NCBI GenBank assembly: GCA_020444245.1
Contig: JAHLLI010000017.1
Span: forward strand, 46,828 to 110,827
Reading direction: 5' to 3'
Source of the DNA: Actinomycetales bacterium
GTDB lineage: Bacteria; Actinomycetota; Actinomycetes; Actinomycetales; Cellulomonadaceae
Length of the DNA stretch: 64,000 nucleotides
Both the position numbers and the translations under genes were made by a program. Below are positions 37,235 through 45,811 of this stretch, in pieces. The notes under the pieces are model-generated. The model made no database searches. It worked only from the letters and a program-made list of their open reading frames with translations, and had not been told where the DNA came from. The stretch's first letter is position 1; every line of letters starts with the position of its first letter.

Positions 37235-37307
37235 GGGTGAAGATTTCGTGACAAACCGGGCATGATCCAGGGCCGACGGGCGTCCCGCCTGGGCCGGGCA
37301 CTAGCCT
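37235..37307 (+). promoter_or_regulatory. GGGTGAA box and -10 for second Wzz gene
   Basis: GGGTGAA at 37235-37241 sits in the divergent gap. The best -10 before the plus-strand gene is TAGCCT (37302-37307), 61 bases on, that is 39 plus two turns of 11. The box could also serve the minus-strand Wzz gene. Confidence 0.35.
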
Positions 37308-37358
37308 CAAGTGGTCGACGCGTCCCGCGTGGCACGGCACGACCACACGGAGGAGCCC

Positions 37359-38111
37359 ATGGAGCTCGGCGCTGTTGCCGCGGCGCTGCTGCGTCGCTGG
37401 TACATCGTCGTGCTCGGCATCGCCGTCACGGGCGGCCTCGTGTTCGGCGCCTACACCCTGGTCCCCCCGACGTACACCGCGACCGGGAGCATGGTGCTCC
37501 TGCCACCGGACGCCTCGGTGACCGACGGGGCCAACCCATGGCTCCAGCTCGGTGGACTCGAGCAGCCCGCCTCGCTGGTCGTCGCCTACCTCGCCGGTCA
37601 GGAGCCCCGCAAGCGGTTCACCGAGCAGTACCCGGACGCGACGTACGACGTCGTGGTCGACCCGCTCTCCCGCGGCCCGCTCGTCATCATGACCATCAAG
37701 GCGCCCAACGAGGACGAGGTGATGGGCGGCCTCCAGACCGCCCTCGCGAGCGTCCCGGTGGCGCTGACCGCCCTGCAGGACGAGGTCGACGCCCCGGCCA
37801 ACTCCCGGGTCGGCTCGATGCCGCTGTCGGTCGATGTCGAGCCCACCAAGGTGCTCAGCTCGACGCTGCGCGCGATGATCGCCGCAGCGGCTGTCGGCAT
37901 GCTGCTCACGCTCGTGGGCGCGATCGTCGTCGACCGGGTGCTCTCCCTGCGGAAGCCGAAGGAGCGCGCAGCGCGCACCACGCGTGGAAGCGGGGGCAGA
38001 GCCGGGCGCGAGAAGACCGATGACGCGGCCGCGTCGGAGGAGACGATCGCGGACGACGAGGGCGAGGCCACCAGGGCGGGCAACGGTCAGCGCGTCCCGC
38101 TGCACACCTGA
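37359..38111 (+). CDS. Wzz-type chain-length/capsule protein (plus-strand copy)
   Basis: A 250-residue polysaccharide co-polymerase-like protein. The N-terminal LLRRWYIVVLGIAVTGGLV is very like the first Wzz copy; the outer domain includes YTLVPPTYTATGSMVLLPP, the usual Wzz beta-strand after the first helix, and the second helix is MIAAAAVGMLLTLVGAIVV. A charged cytoplasmic tail of about 60 residues follows. ATG 37359 is behind GGAGGAG. It is followed 11 bases later by the ligase/polymerase gene. Confidence 0.82.
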   Translation: MELGAVAAALLRRWYIVVLGIAVTGGLVFGAYTLVPPTYTATGSMVLLPPDASVTDGANPWLQLGGLEQPASLVVAYLAGQEPRKRFTEQYPDATYDVVVDPLSRGPLVIMTIKAPNEDEVMGGLQTALASVPVALTALQDEVDAPANSRVGSMPLSVDVEPTKVLSSTLRAMIAAAAVGMLLTLVGAIVVDRVLSLRKPKERAARTTRGSGGRAGREKTDDAAASEETIADDEGEATRAGNGQRVPLHT

Positions 38112-38122
38112 CCTGGGCCCCC

Positions 38123-39466
38123 GTGGTCGAGTCGACGAGGGCAACCGCCCAGCAGACGGGCGTGCTCGCCTGGATCACGATCTACGTCGTCCTGCTGTTC
38201 GCGATCCCGTCCCGTCTCGTGATCGGCCCCCTGGGCAGCGCCGGGGCACCGTCCATGCTGTTCGGTCTGCTGAGCATGCTCGCGTGGCTGCTCGGCCAGC
38301 TGCGCCGTTCGACGGGTCCGGTGAAGCCGCGCCAGCCGATCCGGCTCGCACTGATGCTCTTCCTGGCGAGCGTCGGCATCAGCTACGTCGCAGCGATGAC
38401 CCGCCCCATCGACCAGGACGAGGTCAGCCCCGCCGACGTCGCGATCATCGTGACCATGTCGTGGACCGGCGTCTTCCTCATGGTCCACGACGGCATCACA
38501 CGCCTGCGCGACCTGCACTCGGTGGTCCGCCGGTTCGCCCTCGCCGGGGGGCTGATGGGACTCCTGGGCCTGGCCCAGTACCTGACGAAGCAGCCGCTGA
38601 TCGACCGGATCACCATCCCCGGCCTGACCGCGACGACCGGCGTCGACACCTTCTTCCGCAACGGCCAGGTTCGGATCTTCGGGACCGCGACCCACCCCAT
38701 CGAGTACGGCGCCCTCCTGTCGATCCTGCTCCCCCTCGCCCTGCACGGAGCGGTGCAGCCCGACGGGCGCGGGCTCGTCAGGCGGTGGTGGCCGGTGGTG
38801 GCGATCTCCCTGGCGCTCGCGCTGTCGAACTCGCGCTCGGCCTACATCAGCCTGGGTGTCGCGTTGCTGGTCCTTCTGATCGGCTGGCCGCCGCGGGTGC
38901 GCTGGCGGATCGGCTCGGCCGTGATCGCCGGGGCGCTGGTCCTGAGCGTGGGCGTGCCGAGCATGCTTCGCTCCATCCGCAGCATGTTCACGTCACTGCA
39001 GAACGACCCGAGCATCGAGTCGCGCACCGACAGCTATGCCGTGGCACTGCAGTTCTTCCAACACTCCCCGTGGGTCGGCCGGGGACTGGGCACCTTCCTG
39101 CCCAAGTACCGGATCTTCGACAACAACTACCTGGGGCTGCTGGTCAGCGGCGGCGTGCTCGGGATGATCACGTTCGCCGCGATCCCCGTGACTGCGATCG
39201 TCGTCCTGCTCAGGCGCCGCCGCCAGTGGGCCGACGAGAGGTCGCGGGACCTCGCGCTGTCGCTCGTCGCCGGGATCCTGGCAGGGGCGGTCTCGTTGGC
39301 GTTCTTCGACGGCTTCGCGTTCCCCATGACCATGGGGACGTTCTTCCTGACCCTCGGGATCGCCGGGGCGCTGATCCGGTTGCATCCACCGGATACCTCG
39401 GACGTCGCGACCGGTCCGCCGGATCAGCGGGACTCGGCGCCGGAGACCTTGAGCTCCACGAACTGA
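38123..39466 (+). CDS. O-antigen ligase/Wzy polymerase-like protein
   Basis: A 447-residue membrane protein with about 11 to 12 hydrophobic helices. The large outer loop carries RIFGTATHPIEYGALLSILL, then SNSRSAYISLGVALL, and SPWVGRGLGTFLPKYRIFDN with NNYLGLLVSGG, which follow the WaaL/Wzy pattern (RxxTxxHP and GxGxxxF near an essential His region). It likely polymerises or transfers lipid-linked EPS units outside the membrane. GTG 38123 has only a weak ribosome binding site. Its last 43 bases overlap the convergent ACP gene. Confidence 0.88.
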   Translation: MVESTRATAQQTGVLAWITIYVVLLFAIPSRLVIGPLGSAGAPSMLFGLLSMLAWLLGQLRRSTGPVKPRQPIRLALMLFLASVGISYVAAMTRPIDQDEVSPADVAIIVTMSWTGVFLMVHDGITRLRDLHSVVRRFALAGGLMGLLGLAQYLTKQPLIDRITIPGLTATTGVDTFFRNGQVRIFGTATHPIEYGALLSILLPLALHGAVQPDGRGLVRRWWPVVAISLALALSNSRSAYISLGVALLVLLIGWPPRVRWRIGSAVIAGALVLSVGVPSMLRSIRSMFTSLQNDPSIESRTDSYAVALQFFQHSPWVGRGLGTFLPKYRIFDNNYLGLLVSGGVLGMITFAAIPVTAIVVLLRRRRQWADERSRDLALSLVAGILAGAVSLAFFDGFAFPMTMGTFFLTLGIAGALIRLHPPDTSDVATGPPDQRDSAPETLSSTN

Positions 39467-39693
39467 ACCAACGAGCCGAGCGTCTCGAAGATCTCTCCGC
39501 CGAACTCCTCGTCGTCGACCGTGATCCCGAAGCGCGACTCCAGCTTGGTGACGACCTCGAGCACACCCAGCGAGTCGAGCTCGGGCACGGCACCGAACAG
39601 CGGGCTCGACGCCGTCAGGCTCGAGGCGCGGTCCTGGATGCCGAGAGTGGTGACGAGGACGTCCTTGACGTCCTCGAGCAGCGGTTCGGGCAT
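39424..39693 (-). CDS. Acyl carrier protein (EPS-associated)
   Basis: An 89-residue acyl or aminoacyl carrier protein. The 4'-phosphopantetheine site is Ser41 in PELDSLGVLEVV. Acidic helix III (TVDDEEFGGEIFETLG) is typical. It lies immediately after the decarboxylase and AMP-ligase genes on the same strand, and probably carries the product activated by the ligase, as in exosortase-A EPS clusters. It is not a fatty-acid operon ACP. Confidence 0.9.
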   Translation of the reverse strand: MPEPLLEDVKDVLVTTLGIQDRASSLTASSPLFGAVPELDSLGVLEVVTKLESRFGITVDDEEFGGEIFETLGSLVQFVELKVSGAESR

Positions 39694-39710
39694 GACGCTC
39701 CTTCAGCGGG

Positions 39711-40934
39711 TCAGACGAGGATCTCCACGGGCGCGGGGTGCCCGAGGAAGGCCGTCGGGCTCGCGGTGAGCCCGTAGGCGCCGGCGTGGAACAGGACCAC
39801 GAGGTCTCCGACGTCCGCCCGCGGAAGCTCGACCCGGTCGCCGAGCAGGTCCAGCGGAGTGCACAGGCACCCGACGACGGTGACGGTCTCGTCGGGCTCG
39901 GCGGAGACCGCGTGGCCGATCGCGATGGGGTAGTTGCGCCGGATGACCTGGCCGAGGTTCCCCGACGCGGCGAGCTGGTGGTGCATGCCGCCGTCCACGA
40001 CGAGGTAGGCGCTGCCGCGCGACTCCTTGCGGTCGACGACCCGAGTCACGTACACGCCGGCCTCGGCGACGAGGTAGCGACCGAGCTCCACCACGAGCGA
40101 GGCGTCGGGGAACGCCGGCTCGAGCCTCGAGCTCACCTGCTCCCCGAGGTGGGCGGCCACCGCCGAGATGTCCAGCGGCGAGTCCTGGGGGAAGTAGGGC
40201 ACGCCGAAGCCGCCGCCGAGGTTCACGTAGCGCACCGTCTGCGGCGCGTGCTCCGCGAGCTCGAGGATGAGGTCGACCGTCCGGGTCTCGGCCTGGATGA
40301 GCAGGTCCGCCGAGAGGTTCTGCGATCCTGCGAAGACGTGGAACCCGAGGAGGTCGACGCCGGCGACGTCGAGCTCGGCCATCAGGGCAGGCACCAGCTC
40401 GGCGTCGACGCCGAACTGCTGCGGGCCGCCGCCGAGCCGCATGCCCGACCCCCGCACGGCGAAGTCGGGGTTCACCCGGATCGCGATCCGGGGGACCACG
40501 CCGGTCGCCTCACCGGCCCGCACCGCGCGCCGGCCCTCGCCGGCCGACTCGATCTCGATGATGACGCCCGACGCGACCGCCTGCTGGAGCTCGGCGTCGG
40601 TCTTGCCCGGCCCGGCGAAGCTGACCCGGCCCGGGTCGATCCCGGTGTCCAGGGCGACCCTCATCTCGTGCGAGCTCGCCACGTCGAGCGTGTCGACCAG
40701 GGAGGCGAGCAGGTGCACCACGGCCGGCATCGGGTTCGCCTTGACCGCGTAGCCCAGGCTGAGCCGCTCCGGCAGGAGCGAGCGGAGCATCGCGACGCGC
40801 TGGCGGACCAGCTCGCGGTCGTAGGCGAAGAACGGCGTGGTGCCGACGCGGTGCGCCAGCCGGTCGAGGGGCACGCCCCCGACGGTCAGGACGCCGTCCT
40901 GCTGGCCGAACGCGGCGATGGTCGGGCGGCTCAC
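39711..40934 (-). CDS. PLP-dependent decarboxylase, exosortase-A-associated type
   Basis: A 407-residue fold-III PLP enzyme of the diaminopimelate/ornithine decarboxylase superfamily. PLP Lys65 lies in GYAVKANPMPAVVHLL. DTLDVASSHEMRVALDTG, VSFAGPGKTDAELQQAV, GMRLGGGPQQFGVDAE, GFHVFAGSQNL and LGGGFGVPY match the subgroup named pyridoxal-dependent decarboxylase, exosortase-A system-associated (TIGR03099) as remembered. GTG 40934 overlaps the AMP-ligase stop. The substrate is unknown; it may make an amine or amino acid for transfer to the polysaccharide through the ACP. Confidence 0.9.
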   Translation of the reverse strand: MSRPTIAAFGQQDGVLTVGGVPLDRLAHRVGTTPFFAYDRELVRQRVAMLRSLLPERLSLGYAVKANPMPAVVHLLASLVDTLDVASSHEMRVALDTGIDPGRVSFAGPGKTDAELQQAVASGVIIEIESAGEGRRAVRAGEATGVVPRIAIRVNPDFAVRGSGMRLGGGPQQFGVDAELVPALMAELDVAGVDLLGFHVFAGSQNLSADLLIQAETRTVDLILELAEHAPQTVRYVNLGGGFGVPYFPQDSPLDISAVAAHLGEQVSSRLEPAFPDASLVVELGRYLVAEAGVYVTRVVDRKESRGSAYLVVDGGMHHQLAASGNLGQVIRRNYPIAIGHAVSAEPDETVTVVGCLCTPLDLLGDRVELPRADVGDLVVLFHAGAYGLTASPTAFLGHPAPVEILV

Positions 40935-42496
40935 GACTCGTACTCCGCGCGCACTCGCGTGCGGTCGTACTTGCCGTTCGGGGACCGCGGGATGGCCTCC
41001 CGCACGACGACCTCGGCCGGGACCATGAACGCCGGCAGGGCGGCGCGCAGGGCGGTGAGCAGGACGTCCGGGTCCAGAGCCCCGTCGCCTGCGGGCGGTG
41101 CGGCGACGAGCACCACGCGCTGCCCGAGTCGCGCGTCCTCCACCCCGAAGGCGACCGCGTCGGCCGCGAGGCGCGAGTCGAGCGCGGCCTGCTCGATCTC
41201 GTTGGGGCTGACCCGGTAGCCCGAGGTCTTGATCATCTCGTCCGCGCGGCCCACGAAGTACAGGAAGCCTTCCTCGTCCTTGACCACGGTGTCGCCCGAC
41301 CAGACCGCCACCTCGGGGAGCCGGTGCCCCGAGGTCGGTCCGGGCACGGGACGGAAGCGCTCGGCGGTCCGTTCCGGGGCGCCCCAGTAGCCCAGGGACA
41401 CCAACGCGCCGCGGTGGACCAGCTCGCCCGGCTCGCCCGGCTCGCACGGCGTGCCGTCCGGGCGCACGACGAGGATCTCCGCGTTGGGGATGGCCTTGCC
41501 GATCGAGTCCGGCCGGCGGTCGACCTCGGACGGGTCCAGGTAGGTGGACCGGAAGGCCTCGGTGAGCCCGTACATCAGGTACGGGCTCGCGCCCGGGAAG
41601 ACCTCGCGCAGCCGATCCAGCACGGTACGAGGCATCCGCCCGCCCGTGTTCGCGAAGTACCGCAGCGTCGCCCTGGCGCCTTCCGGCCAGTCCAGGTCCG
41701 CGATCTGGATCCACAGCGGGGGCACGCAGGTGAGCCCCGTGACCTTCCAGCGTTCGCAGGCCCGCGGGACGTCCGCAGGCAGGAGGTAGTTGAGCAGCAC
41801 GACGTGGGCGCCGACGTTCAGGGCCGTGGTCACCTGCGACAGGCCGGCGTCGAAGCTGAGCGGCAGCACCGAGAGGATCACGTCCTCGGCGGTGTTGCCG
41901 AGGTACTGGCTCACGCTCTGGGCACCGACGACGAGGTTGCGGTGGCTGAGCACGACGCCCTTGGGCAGGCCCGTGCTCCCCGACGTGTAGAGGATCGCGG
42001 CCACGTCCAGGTCGACCCCCGGAGCAGGCACCGACGCCGGCGCGTCCGCGAGGAGCTCCGCCCAGTCGTGCGTGGCGACGTCGACCGGCGTGGCCACCGG
42101 CCCGTCGACGACCACGACCTGCTCGAGCTCGGGGCAGCCGTCGAGCACGTCCCGCAGGAGCTCGAGTCGCGCGGCCGACGTCACCAGGACCCGAGCGGCG
42201 CAGTCGGAGAGGATGTGCGCCACCTGCGGCGGCTTGAGCAACGGGTTGATCGGGACGAACGCCCCACCGGCCACCGACGCACCAAGGAAGGCGGCGACCG
42301 TCTCGGGCCGCTTCTCCAGGAAGACGGCGACCCGGTCCTCGCGGGCCACGCCGAGCCCGGCCAGCGCGGAGCCGACCTGGCTCGCCAGGTCCCAGAGCTC
42401 GGCGTAGCTGAGGGTCTGGGACTTGTAGGAGAGCGCGGGCGAGTCGGCGCGGACCCGCGCCTGGGTCTCGAGCATCTCGTGCCAGACCGTGATCAC
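40931..42496 (-). CDS. AMP-forming acyl-CoA ligase, exosortase-A-associated type
   Basis: A 521-residue adenylating enzyme of the ANL superfamily. Core motifs are ILYTSGSTGLPKG, YLMYGLTEAFRSTYLDP, GDTVVKDEEGFLYFVGRADE, MIKTSGYRVSPNEIE and the catalytic Lys in PRSPNGKYDR. FLGASVAGGAFVPINPLLKP matches the exosortase-A-associated ligase family (TIGR03098) as remembered. It should activate a carboxylic or amino acid for the ACP. Translation begins at GTG 42496, apparently leaderless. It heads the ligase-decarboxylase-ACP operon. Confidence 0.93.
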   Translation of the reverse strand: MITVWHEMLETQARVRADSPALSYKSQTLSYAELWDLASQVGSALAGLGVAREDRVAVFLEKRPETVAAFLGASVAGGAFVPINPLLKPPQVAHILSDCAARVLVTSAARLELLRDVLDGCPELEQVVVVDGPVATPVDVATHDWAELLADAPASVPAPGVDLDVAAILYTSGSTGLPKGVVLSHRNLVVGAQSVSQYLGNTAEDVILSVLPLSFDAGLSQVTTALNVGAHVVLLNYLLPADVPRACERWKVTGLTCVPPLWIQIADLDWPEGARATLRYFANTGGRMPRTVLDRLREVFPGASPYLMYGLTEAFRSTYLDPSEVDRRPDSIGKAIPNAEILVVRPDGTPCEPGEPGELVHRGALVSLGYWGAPERTAERFRPVPGPTSGHRLPEVAVWSGDTVVKDEEGFLYFVGRADEMIKTSGYRVSPNEIEQAALDSRLAADAVAFGVEDARLGQRVVLVAAPPAGDGALDPDVLLTALRAALPAFMVPAEVVVREAIPRSPNGKYDRTRVRAEYES

Positions 42497-42502
42497 GGCG
42501 TC

Positions 42503-42508
42503 ATCCTA
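42503..42508 (-). promoter_or_regulatory. -10 element of a leaderless AMP-ligase transcript
   Basis: TAGGAT on the minus strand is followed after six bases by GTG 42496. No Shine-Dalgarno sequence intervenes. The layout equals that of the DUF427 and NUDIX starts. Confidence 0.55.
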
Positions 42509-42548
42509 ATGGGGCCCCTTCAGGCGCTCCCCGGCAGCCATCTGCTGG

Positions 42549-43403
42549 TCACCAGGGCACGGAGGCGATCTCGCTGTAGAGGTCGTCGACGTCGCCCGGT
42601 TCCACCCGATCGCCGCGGAAGAGCTTGGGCCGGCCCGCGATCACCCGGGCGCCGCGCAGCGGCCCGCCCGCGATCCGGTGCTCGGCGAGCAGCACGGGCG
42701 CGCCCCGAGCGAGCAGGTGCGCACCGAGCGGCCCCAGTGCCCGATCGAGCAGCGAGGGCACCCCGACGTGCACGAGCGACGCGAACACCGGCAGGCGCTT
42801 GCGCGTGACCCTCCGCCAGATCACGTAGCACGGCTGCCCGTCCACCATCGCGAGGACGTGCCGGGCTGCCGCCGACCCGGCGTGGTCCCGGTACACCTGC
42901 GCGTCGTCGCCGTCGAGCAGGGTCGCGATCCGCCCGGGGTCCGTGACGAGCTCGACCCCGCCGCGCCGCGTAGGGCCCGGGAGGTTCACCCGCAGGGACG
43001 TCGTGGTGTCGAGGTGGCGGAAGCCGAGACGTTCGTCGATCGGCACGACCGCGCCGCTGGGCGACAGGTCGGTGAACACGTCCGCCTCCGAGCGCAGCAG
43101 GCCCATGAGGAGCTTCAGCCCGGACGAACGGTACGCGTCGAGGACGCACCAGGCCGCCAGGTTGCAGAACCGCAGCCGTTCTCCCCGGACCATCCGGTCC
43201 GAGCAGAACGCCAGGTAGACGCCCACGAGCGCGTCACCGTCCCGCAGGCACAGGCCACGGCTCGACCCGGGTGCCCGCCACGGCGGGTCGATCGCCTGCG
43301 CCCACCGCTCGGGGGACACTCGCGAGTTGAGGTGCTGGTGCAGGAACCGGGCGACCTCCGGGACGTCGGCGGGCTCGAGGGAGCACACCCGGGCGGAGGA
43401 CAC
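42549..43403 (-). CDS. GNAT-fold acetyltransferase-like protein
   Basis: A 284-residue protein with a GNAT-like N-terminal domain (ARVCSLEPADVPEVARFLHQ ... DGDALVGVYLAFCSD) and a second, more divergent domain with LARGAPVLLAEHRIAGG. The middle segment CNLAAWCVLDAYRSSGLKLL sits where the acetyl-CoA site is expected. Proteins of this general type occur in EPS and exosortase-A clusters, where they may acylate sugars. The gene lies 52 bases upstream of the AMP-ligase on the same strand. The start at GTG 43403 has no clear ribosome binding site. Confidence 0.7.
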   Translation of the reverse strand: MSSARVCSLEPADVPEVARFLHQHLNSRVSPERWAQAIDPPWRAPGSSRGLCLRDGDALVGVYLAFCSDRMVRGERLRFCNLAAWCVLDAYRSSGLKLLMGLLRSEADVFTDLSPSGAVVPIDERLGFRHLDTTTSLRVNLPGPTRRGGVELVTDPGRIATLLDGDDAQVYRDHAGSAAARHVLAMVDGQPCYVIWRRVTRKRLPVFASLVHVGVPSLLDRALGPLGAHLLARGAPVLLAEHRIAGGPLRGARVIAGRPKLFRGDRVEPGDVDDLYSEIASVPW

Positions 43404-43755
43404 GGCGGCAGCGTGTCACGAGCCGCGCCGACACGCCACGGCCGCCCGGGTCGGGACGTGGCGACGGACGCTCCGACGGCGCGAGGCTCGGCCCCGGGCG
43501 GCGCTCGGACACCCCGGAATCTCACATGACGAGACCTCGCGCAAGGTCCTGGGACCGGACATCGGGCCTGCTCAGCGCGGATCCGCGGGGTGCAGGAGAC
43601 TAGTCCGAACGGGTGAGGCTGTATCGGGGCGGGCAATCGTGGCACCATGGCAAATGCGTCGTTACAGAAATGTTATCTAAGACACACGGGCACCCGCCGC
43701 GACCCCGAGCGGCCATCGACATGCCGACCGACGCCACAACCTCAGGAGTCAAGTA
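43404..43755. promoter_or_regulatory. Divergent region before first beta-helix gene
   Basis: No gene is seen in these 352 bases. GGGTGAG occurs at 43611-43617, one base off the GGGTGAA box. Positions about 43,650-43,690 are much richer in A and T than the surroundings (TTACAG...TGTTATCTAAGAC), suggesting a promoter or activator site for the beta-helix gene. I looked for a second c-di-GMP riboswitch and did not find the GCAAAGCC core. CAGGAG at 43743 is the ribosome binding site. Confidence 0.45.
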
Positions 43756-45423
43756 GTGAACCGATCCCATGGGCGCCACACGGTCGCCAGGCGCTCGCGG
43801 ACCACCGCGAGGACGCTCGCCGCGGTCACCGTGTTCGGCGTGACGCTCGCCACGATGGCCGGCGCCGACATCTTCGGACGGGACACGGCCTCGGCGCACC
43901 CGGTCTCGAGCACCGTGAGCATCTGGGGCGACGCGCTCCCGGCGGGCGCGACCGTCGACTCCGACGCGAACAGCGTGGAGCTGGGCACCGCGTTCACGAC
44001 AGCGGTCGACGGCACCGCCGTCGGCGTGCGCTTCTACAAGACCCCGGAGAACTCCGGGACCCACGTGGGCAACCTGTGGGACGCCCGGGGCGACCGCCTC
44101 GCCACGGCGCGGTTCACCGACGAGTCCGCGCGCGGCTGGCAGACCGCCTACTTCGACCAGCCGGTGCAGCTGTCCGCCGGCCAGGAGTACGTCGCCTCGT
44201 ACCTCGCCCCTCGCGGCAGGTACTTCCAGACCCAGCAGTTCTGGTCGGGTTCGGCCACCAACCTGCTGGAGGTCGAGCGCGGCCGGTCCGGGGTCTACTC
44301 CTACGGCAAGCGGAGCTCGTTCCCGACCCAGACCTGGAACCGCAGCCAGTACTGGGTGGATGTCGTCTTCGCCCCGTCCGGCAAGGCCCCGGCGCCGACG
44401 ACCGCGCCCTCGCCGACGACCGAGCCCTCGCCGACGACCGAGCCCTCACCGACGTGGCGAGACGGGTGGCACTGGTTCAACCCTTCACCGGGCCCGATCG
44501 CGCCCCCGAACCCCACCCCGGCGCCCAGCCCGAGCCCCAGCGCGACCGCAACGCCCAGCCCGAGCCCCAGCACCGGCCAGACCCCGAAGCCGACGACCGC
44601 GCCGGCGCCGAGCCCGGCTCCGAGCGCTCCGCCGGCCGCGCCGAGCTACACCTCGTTCCCGAGCGCGTCGAACACCGGGGTCCCAGCGGGTGTGTCCCTG
44701 ACCGCGTACACCGGCCCGTCGACGATCACCGCCGCCGGCACCGTCATCGACGGCAAGCTCATCACCCAGCCGTTGGTGATCGCCTCCTCGGCGAGCAACG
44801 TCACGATCCGCAACAGCAAGATCTCGGCCGAGGGCTACTGGCTGGTCCTCAACGACGCCGGCGCCAAGAACCTGCAGATCATCGACACCGAGCTGGACGG
44901 CAAGGGCAACGCCAGCGGCGACGCCGCCGTCGCCGGGTACAACTACACGCTGACCCGGGTGAACATCCACGGCACGGTCGACGGCCTCAAGCTCGGCGCG
45001 AACGTCACGGTGCAGGACTCCTACATCCACGACCTGGTCATGACCAGCGACTCGCACAACGACGGGATGCAGTCCCTGGGTTCCGACGACGTGCTGATCC
45101 GCCACAACACGATCATCATCGGCAAGGGCTCGACCTCGGCGATCCTGCTGTCCACCGGCTCGGCCGACGAGATGCGGCGCATCACCATCGACTCCAACCT
45201 GGTCGGTGGCGGGGCCTACACGATCTACGGCGGCTACCAGGCCGGCACCGACGACCTGTCGAAGGTGAGCGACATCGTGGTGTCGAACAACCGCTTCACC
45301 ACCCAGGTCTACCCCAACAGCGGCGCCTACGGCCCGCTGACCTCGGTCAGCCGCCCGGCCGTGACGGTCTCGGGCAACTCCTGGTACGACGGCCCGAAGG
45401 CCGGCCAGGCGGTCAACTACTAG
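43756..45423 (+). CDS. Secreted DUF4082 plus right-handed beta-helix protein (copy 1)
   Basis: A 555-residue secreted protein. A long signal peptide (about residues 1-48, with RTTARTLAAVTVFGVTLATM) leads to a DUF4082 domain (about 54-200) marked by VSIWGDALPAGATVDSD, GTAVGVRFYKTPENSGTHVG and QYWVDVVF. A Pro/Ser/Thr linker of about 100 residues follows, with repeats of PSPTTE. Residues about 305-555 form a parallel beta-helix with stacked turns (SNVTIRNSKI, NLQIIDTELDG, NVTVQDSYIHDL, DVLIRHNTIII). Catalytic residues are not evident; polysaccharide binding, lysis or matrix structure are options. Part of a three-gene family with identical core DNA. Confidence 0.85.
   Translation: MNRSHGRHTVARRSRTTARTLAAVTVFGVTLATMAGADIFGRDTASAHPVSSTVSIWGDALPAGATVDSDANSVELGTAFTTAVDGTAVGVRFYKTPENSGTHVGNLWDARGDRLATARFTDESARGWQTAYFDQPVQLSAGQEYVASYLAPRGRYFQTQQFWSGSATNLLEVERGRSGVYSYGKRSSFPTQTWNRSQYWVDVVFAPSGKAPAPTTAPSPTTEPSPTTEPSPTWRDGWHWFNPSPGPIAPPNPTPAPSPSPSATATPSPSPSTGQTPKPTTAPAPSPAPSAPPAAPSYTSFPSASNTGVPAGVSLTAYTGPSTITAAGTVIDGKLITQPLVIASSASNVTIRNSKISAEGYWLVLNDAGAKNLQIIDTELDGKGNASGDAAVAGYNYTLTRVNIHGTVDGLKLGANVTVQDSYIHDLVMTSDSHNDGMQSLGSDDVLIRHNTIIIGKGSTSAILLSTGSADEMRRITIDSNLVGGGAYTIYGGYQAGTDDLSKVSDIVVSNNRFTTQVYPNSGAYGPLTSVSRPAVTVSGNSWYDGPKAGQAVNY
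44707..45164 (+). repeat. Beta-helix core repeat, copy 1
   Basis: These 458 bases are identical, base for base, to 46733-47190. The inner 368 bases, 44794-45161, are also identical to 48039-48406. The block encodes most of the beta-helix turns. Identity at silent sites means recent duplication or gene conversion. Confidence 0.97.
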
Positions 45424-45425
45424 AC

Positions 45426-45476
45426 CACGACGACGCCGGGGCGGGGCCAGTGAGGCCTCGCCCCGGCGTCGTCGTG
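45426..45476. terminator. Long 23-bp hairpin terminator after beta-helix 1
   Basis: Arms 45426-45448 and 45454-45476 pair along 23 bases with one G-U type mismatch around a 5-base loop, starting three bases after the stop codon. This very strong hairpin isolates the first beta-helix gene from the riboswitch-controlled second gene. Confidence 0.9.
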
Positions 45477-45723
45477 CGCGCAGGACGAGCGCTGGTCCCG
45501 CACGCGCGCGCCCCGGACCCCCACGCATTCCGGAGGAACCGCCCAAAGGTCTCGTGTGAGTTTCGACACAATGCTCCCGACATTATCCCCACATGTCCGG
45601 ATCGATCCGCCTTTAGCACCCCGAGACGTCGGCCAGACGTCCCTGTCCGGTCATCGACTTCGTGGTCACGATTGTCAGCGTGCGCCTGACCTGAACGAGA
45701 TTCAGCTCTGACGCCAGACATTC
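45477..45723 (+). promoter_or_regulatory. Promoter region of riboswitch-controlled beta-helix gene
   Basis: No gene is seen. The stretch about 45,540-45,720 is poorer in G and C than the rest of the window. It holds TGTGAGTTTCGACACA (45556 on), resembling a CRP/GlxR site only in part, and AT-rich candidates such as CATTATCC for a -10. A single transcription start could not be fixed. The leader then runs into the riboswitch. Confidence 0.35.
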
Positions 45724-45800
45724 CACCGACAAAGGCAAACCCGTCGGAAGGCGGGGGCGCAAAGCCTCGGGACCCATCGGGTTCGCCGGGCTGCCGAATC
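45724..45800 (+). ncRNA. Cyclic di-GMP-I (GEMM) riboswitch
   Basis: The aptamer core is clear: GACAAAGGCAAACC, then a 6-bp hairpin CCCGTC/GGCGGG closed by the GNRA tetraloop GGAA, then GGCGCAAAGCC (the conserved GACGCAAAGCC, one change), then the second helix (GGGACCC-ATC-GGGTT) and its tetraloop-receptor side GCCGGGCTGCCG. These parts match the GEMM-I class (e.g. Vibrio Vc2) in sequence and order. The 3' end lies a few bases before the GGAG ribosome binding site (45803-45806), and there is no terminator, so c-di-GMP probably changes access to the ribosome binding site. Direction of the effect cannot be told. Confidence 0.92.
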
Positions 45801-45811
45801 ACGGAGCTGAC

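Noticed and set aside
43611..43617. GGGTGAG before the first beta-helix gene as a member of the GGGTGAA set
   Set aside because: It differs at the last base and no -10 was found at 39, 50 or 61 bases, so it was not counted.
43600..43755. A second c-di-GMP riboswitch before the first beta-helix gene
   Set aside because: The leader has neither the GCAAAGCC core nor a GNRA hairpin in the right place; only the second gene has the aptamer.
45556..45571. CRP/GlxR site TGTGAGTTTCGACACA
   Set aside because: Only the left half fits TGTGA-N6-TCACA; the right half is ACACA. It was noted in the promoter region but not called as a site.
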